Positions 7,068-11,502 of a stretch of 11,502 bases of DNA are shown piece after piece. The position numbers and the translations under genes were made by a program. Position 1 is the first letter of the stretch, and every line of letters starts with the position of its first letter. The DNA comes from CAVRQM01 sp964250775 (GTDB taxonomy: Bacteria > Pseudomonadota > Alphaproteobacteria > Acetobacterales > Acetobacteraceae), in assembly GCA_964250775.1 (NCBI GenBank), contig CAXUHK010000134.1, positions 1 to 11,502 on the forward strand, given 5' to 3'. Below the pieces are notes generated by a model. The model saw only the letters and a program-made list of their open reading frames with translations, was not told the origin of the DNA and did not search any database.

Positions 7068-7958
7068 TTGCCGCAGGACGCCGCGATCAGGCGAGCGCCC
7101 AACGCGCTGGAGATGGTCCGCACCGCCCTGCCAGGCCTGCGCCGCTCCGACGCCAAGGTGGCGAACCTCGTGCTCGCCGACCCGTTCCGCATCCTCGACG
7201 CCAGCATGGGCGAGGCGGCGGCCCTCGCCGGCGTCAGCCAGCCGACGGTGATGCGCTTCTGCGTCGCGGTCGGCTGCTCCGGCTACCAGGAGTTCAAGCT
7301 GCGCCTGGCGCAGAGCCTGGCGCTGGGGCGGCCCGCCACGCATTCGGTGATCTCGGCCAGCGACACGCTGGGCAGCGTCGCCGACAAGATCTTCGAGTAC
7401 ACGCTGACCAGCCTGGACTGGGCGCGCCAGCACCTCGACCGCGCGGCGCTCGCGCAAGCCGTCGACATGCTGGCGGCCGCCGCGTCGATCGAGTTCTTCG
7501 GCTTCGGCGCCTCGGCGCTGGTGGCGACGGACGCGCAGCAGAAGTTCCCGCTGTTCGGCGTCCCCTGCCGGGCGCAGTCGGACTCGCACCAGCAGATCAT
7601 GACCGCCGCGATGGCGCGAGCGGGCGACGTGGTGGTGGTGATCTCCAACGCCGGGCGCACGCTGCAACTCGTGGAGGCGGCGCAGGTGGCGCGCGAGAGC
7701 GGCGCCAGGGTGCTGGGCATCGTCGGCGCCCACGGCCCGGTCAGCGCCGCCTGCGACGTGACGCTGCTGGTCGAGACGCTCGACAACACCAACGTCTACA
7801 CGCCCACCACCTCGCGCATCGCGGCCCTGGCCCTGGTCGACATCCTCTCGACCGCCGTGGCGTTGCGCCGCGAGCACGGGCACATGGGCCGGCTCGACCG
7901 CATGAAGCAGCGGCTCAACGCCTTCCGCTCGGGCGACGCGGACGACGAGCTGGACTGA
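7068..7958 (+). CDS. RpiR/MurR-family transcriptional regulator, HexR-like
   Basis: A 296-residue regulator. The N-terminal HTH_6 domain has its helix-turn-helix around MGEAAALAGVSQPTVMRFC (47-65), followed by GCSGYQEFKLRLAQ (69-82). A C-terminal SIS domain spans about 130-265, with FFGFGASALVATDAQQKF (143-160) and the phosphosugar-binding VVVVISNAGRTLQLVEAA (188-205). The GFGASA, ISxxGRT and LVExA pattern resembles HexR, which senses a sugar-phosphate intermediate. I infer that it responds to a phosphorylated intermediate made by the operon and binds the palindrome at 5482-5496. The likely start is TTG at 7068, 3 nt after the upstream stop, with AGGG at 7053-7056. An in-frame ATG at 7113 would remove 15 residues, leave the HTH intact, and cannot be excluded. 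Confidence 0.92.
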   Translation: MPQDAAIRRAPNALEMVRTALPGLRRSDAKVANLVLADPFRILDASMGEAAALAGVSQPTVMRFCVAVGCSGYQEFKLRLAQSLALGRPATHSVISASDTLGSVADKIFEYTLTSLDWARQHLDRAALAQAVDMLAAAASIEFFGFGASALVATDAQQKFPLFGVPCRAQSDSHQQIMTAAMARAGDVVVVISNAGRTLQLVEAAQVARESGARVLGIVGAHGPVSAACDVTLLVETLDNTNVYTPTTSRIAALALVDILSTAVALRREHGHMGRLDRMKQRLNAFRSGDADDELD

Positions 7959-7960
7959 AC

Positions 7961-7965
7961 CGGAG
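7961..7965 (+). promoter_or_regulatory. Ribosome binding site of the FAD dehydrogenase gene
   Basis: CGGAG lies 6 nt before the ATG at 7972 and 9 nt before a second, tandem ATG at 7975. Either could be used, changing the protein by one residue. Confidence 0.55.
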
Positions 7966-7971
7966 CACGGC

Positions 7972-9372
<1,401 letters not shown>

Positions 9373-9407
9373 GGCCGCCGGTCCCGGCTGTCCCGGGACG
9401 GCAGGCC
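9373..9407 (+). terminator. Strong GC hairpin directly after the FAD dehydrogenase
   Basis: The core is a perfect 7-bp stem, GTCCCGG (9381-9387) with CCGGGAC (9393-9399), around a 5-nt loop. Allowing one-base bulges at 9380 and 9403, the stem continues with GCC/GGC and GGCC/GGCC to 9373 and 9407, for 14 pairs in all. It begins at the base after the stop codon. No T-run follows, so it is not a classical intrinsic terminator, but it marks the boundary between the catabolic operon and the pilus genes and may terminate or stabilise the transcript end. Confidence 0.45.
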
Positions 9408-9442
9408 GCATGTCCGCCGCGCCGGCGATCCGCGGCGTCGGA

Positions 9443-9471
9443 TTGCCTGCTCCGGCGATAGCCTGTTTGAT
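9443..9471 (+). promoter_or_regulatory. Candidate promoter of cpaC
   Basis: In the 143-bp gap before cpaC, TTGCCT (9443-9448) and TTTGAT (9466-9471) are 17 nt apart, each matching four of six consensus bases. The predicted start near 9478 would give a leader of about 38 nt. AAGAG (9506-9510) ends 5 nt before the ATG at 9516 and is a modest ribosome site. I see no other structure in the gap. Confidence 0.3.
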
Positions 9472-9515
9472 GCTCGGCGTTCAGCCGGTTCGTTGTATTT
9501 TCCGAAAGAGTTTCA

Positions 9516-10870
9516 ATGCCGCCCATTGCGCTCGTGGCCAGGACGACATCGCTGCTCTGCCTTCTGTCCGTGGGCGCGGTCGCCGCCGTGGCACCGCGCG
9601 GCGCGGCGGCAGCCACGACCGTCACCGCCCGCGAAACGCTCGCGATCGACGTCTCCGGCGGCAGGCTGGTGCAGTTGCCGAGTGACGCGGCTTCGGTGTT
9701 CGTGGCCGATCCCGGCATCGCCGACGTGCAGACCCCGGCCGCGTCCAAGGTGTTCGTGTTCGGCAAGAAACCTGGCCGCACCACGCTGTTCGCCCTCTCG
9801 GCCAGCGGCGCGCCGCTACTGGCGACCACGCTCGACGTGCGCTTCCCACAGGCCGAGCTGCAGTCGCAGTTCCGCGCCGAGGCCGGCGACGCCCCGGTCA
9901 GCCTGGCCTACACGGCCAACGGCGCGGTGCTGCAAGGCACGGTGCCGGACGCCGCGGCGGCGCAGCGCCTGCAGGAACTCGCCACCATCACCGTGGGTCC
10001 CGGTGTGGCGCTTCGCAACCAACTCCAGGTGAGCGGCGCCACCCAGATCAACCTGCGCGTGCGCGTGGCCGAGGTGAGCCGCTCGGTGTCGCGCCAGCTC
10101 GGCTTCGACTGGTCGAGCATCTTCTCGGTCGGCAACTTCGCCTTCGGGCTGCAGACCGGCCGGTTCGCCGCACCGGGCGGAACGCTGGTCGGGACCGGCG
10201 TCGACCAGGTGTTCGGCTCCGTCGCCTCGCGCCGCATCAACGGTTCGGCCGTGCTCGACGCCATGGCCACCGAGGGCCTGGTCAGCCTGCTCGCGGAGCC
10301 GAACCTCACCGCGATCTCGGGCTCCACCGCGACCTTCCTGGCCGGCGGCGAGTTCCCGATCCCGGTGCCGCAGGCGCTCGGCGTCACGTCGATCGAGTAC
10401 AAGCAGTACGGGGTCGCCGTCTCCTTCACGCCGACGGCGCTGTCGAGCGGGCGGATCGGCATGAAGGTCCGGCCCGAGGTCAGCGCCATCGACCTCTCGA
10501 ACGCCATCGCCATCAACAACATCTCGGTGCCGGCGCTGACCACCCGGCGCGCGGAGACCGATGTCGAGCTGGCCAGCGGCCAGAGTTTCGCGATCGCCGG
10601 GCTGATCCAGAACAACAACAACAACAACGTGCGCAAGCTGCCCTGGCTGGGCGACATCCCGGTGCTGGGCGAGCTGTTCCGCTCGACCGCGTTCCAGCGC
10701 AACCAGACCGAACTCGTGATCGTGGTGACGCCTTACCTGGTGCAGCCGACGGTGGCCACGCCGGCCGATGCGGTCGGCAGCGTGTCGGTGCCCTCGGACC
10801 TGGAGGAGCTGCTGTTCGGCCGCGTCNNNNNNNNNNGTTGCGCGGCAGCGCCGGGTTCCTGTTCGAATGA
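9516..10870 (+). CDS. cpaC: Tad/Flp pilus outer-membrane secretin CpaC (RcpA), interrupted by an assembly gap
   Basis: 437 residues are readable before the Ns. A signal peptide covers about residues 1-33, with a hydrophobic core and an AAAA region. A pilus/secretin N-domain follows (about 35-110), with AIDVSGGRLVQLPSDAASV and a VFVFGKKPGRTTLFAL core. Then come a BON-like stretch and a secretin domain (about 230-420) with LLAEPNLTAISG, FLAGGEFPIPVP and WLGDIPVLGELFRS, and TELVIVVTPYLVQP at its end. It would form the multimeric outer-membrane pore for Flp pili. After the gap, one frame reads LRGSAGFLFE and stops at 10868-10870. A GF-x-x-E ending is what I would expect of a CpaC, so I assign that as the C-terminus. 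The two pieces are in frame only if the real gap is 2 modulo 3, so the N length is wrong. Six consecutive Asn codons precede VRKLPWLGD. Confidence 0.9.
10611..10628 (+). repeat. (AAC)6 trinucleotide repeat inside cpaC
   Basis: Six perfect AAC codons in a row encode six Asn residues between the secretin's GLIQ and VRKLPWLGD motifs. The repeat is AT-richer than its surroundings. Length changes would add or remove Asn residues without shifting the frame. Confidence 0.85.
10827..10836. other. Assembly gap of ten Ns
   Basis: Ten ambiguous bases interrupt the 3' end of cpaC. The upstream frame is complete up to base 10826, and the likely C-terminal frame resumes with the TTG codon at 10838-10840. 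Continuity therefore needs a gap of 2 modulo 3, and ten is 1 modulo 3. The length looks like a scaffolding placeholder, and the missing sequence could be longer. Confidence 0.95.
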
Positions 10871-11502
10871 CCCCGCATTGGCTGCTCGCCCTGGCGTTGG
10901 CGTTGGGTGCCGCCGGATGCGTGAACGAAGCCGCCGAACTGGGCCACCCGCCTCCCGTGGCGCTCTCGGTGGCGCGGCGCGACCTGGTGGTGGCGCTGAA
11001 GCGCGACCCGCAAGTGGAGCCCGACGCGCGCGCCCGGCTGCGCCAGGCGATCACCGCGCTGGGCGGGGCGTCGCCGCTCGCGGTGCGCGCGCGCATCCAG
11101 GCGGCCACCCCCGGTGACGCCGACGCGGTCCGCCGCGCGCTGCTCGGGCTGGGCGTCGACCCGGCCCGCGTCATGGTCGAACGCGCCGGCTTCGTGCCCA
11201 GGCTGCTGCCCAGGGTCGTGCTGACGCGCACGTTCGCGGCGGTGGCGGATTGCAGCGCCGCGATCACGCTGGCCTTCCACGACGACGTGGCGCCGAGCCT
11301 GGACAGCCTCGGCCGCTGCATCCAGCAGAACAACCTCGCCGCCATGCTGGTCGACCCCGCCGACCTGGTCGATCCGCCGCCGCTGGCGCCCGGGGACGCG
11401 GCGTTCCTGGTGGGTGGGCTCAATGCCCGGCTGTCGCAGCGCGATCCCGGATTGCCTCCGGCCGGGCTGCAGTCCGACTTCTCCGGGGGTTCGGGAGGAT
11501 CC
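10867..11502 (+). CDS. cpaD: Tad/Flp pilus lipoprotein CpaD, open at the window edge
   Basis: 212 codons are readable with no stop before the window ends. The N-terminus is a lipoprotein signal: a hydrophobic run, then GAAGC with the modified Cys at residue 18. The CpaD-specific region is LGRCIQQNNLAAMLVDPADL (148-167), matching the GC-x-x-x-NLA-x-M-x-x-x-P-x-DL pattern of the Pilus_CpaD family. C129 and C151 could form a disulfide. CpaD assists secretin assembly in the outer membrane/periplasm during Flp pilus biogenesis in alphaproteobacteria. The ATG overlaps the inferred cpaC stop as ATGA, which also supports that stop. The readable part ends in a Gly/Ser-rich tail; usual lengths of about 200-250 residues suggest that the true end is close. 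Confidence 0.85.
   Translation, partial: MTPHWLLALALALGAAGCVNEAAELGHPPPVALSVARRDLVVALKRDPQVEPDARARLRQAITALGGASPLAVRARIQAATPGDADAVRRALLGLGVDPARVMVERAGFVPRLLPRVVLTRTFAAVADCSAAITLAFHDDVAPSLDSLGRCIQQNNLAAMLVDPADLVDPPPLAPGDAAFLVGGLNARLSQRDPGLPPAGLQSDFSGGSGGS

Noticed and set aside
10871..11117. Continuation of the secretin through the Ns to a stop near 11117
   Set aside because: It depends on the gap being exactly ten bases and gives Arg/Ala-rich sequence antagonistic to the recognisable CpaD frame.
11497..11502. The GGATCC at the very end as a cloning or vector junction
   Set aside because: A single 6-bp palindrome is expected by chance, and the sequence up to it reads as continuous coding sequence with no vector-like bases.

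Overview
The window is very GC-rich, with dense short-spaced genes and frequent GTG/TTG starts. It carries a CpaC/CpaD pair of the alphaproteobacterial Tad/Flp pilus type and a CUT2 sugar-transport operon of the kind common in Rhizobiales and Rhodospirillales. An alphaproteobacterium, possibly from the Rhodospirillales/Acetobacterales, is the best guess. This is inferred from composition and gene families, not from a database match. A run of ten Ns at 10827-10836 shows that this is a draft scaffold.

Layout. The left edge (1-320, +) is the C-terminal part of a ROK-family protein. It converges on a four-gene minus-strand operon that reads, in transcription order: periplasmic sugar-binding protein (5344-4379), two-domain sugar ABC ATPase (4369-2855), CUT2 permease (2858-1872) and FGGY carbohydrate kinase (1875-373). 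A 176-bp divergent control region (5345-5520) separates it from a four-gene plus-strand operon: cupin-type glucose-6-phosphate isomerase homologue (5521-6141), divergent shikimate-dehydrogenase-like oxidoreductase (6138-7064), HexR-like RpiR/SIS regulator (7068-7958) and FAD-linked D-2-hydroxyacid dehydrogenase (7972-9372). A strong hairpin follows directly. The right end begins a different module: the Tad pilus secretin cpaC (9516-10870, interrupted by the N gap) and the lipoprotein cpaD (10867 to the window edge).

How it fits together. The two divergent operons look like one carbohydrate (sugar, polyol or sugar-acid) uptake and catabolism unit. The substrate is captured in the periplasm, imported by the ABC transporter and phosphorylated by the kinase, then processed by an aldose/ketose-phosphate isomerase and two oxidoreductases. 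A perfect inverted repeat, TGTAG-N5-CTACA, in the divergent promoter has the form of a HexR-type RpiR operator. It overlaps a plausible plus-strand promoter, and the regulator encoded two genes downstream is HexR-like, so autoregulation by a sugar phosphate is a concrete prediction. The substrate is unknown. The combination of a cupin phosphosugar isomerase, a shikimate-dehydrogenase-fold enzyme with an altered substrate pocket, an FGGY kinase and a D-2-hydroxyacid dehydrogenase matches no textbook pathway that I can name. It is the part of the window most worth following up.
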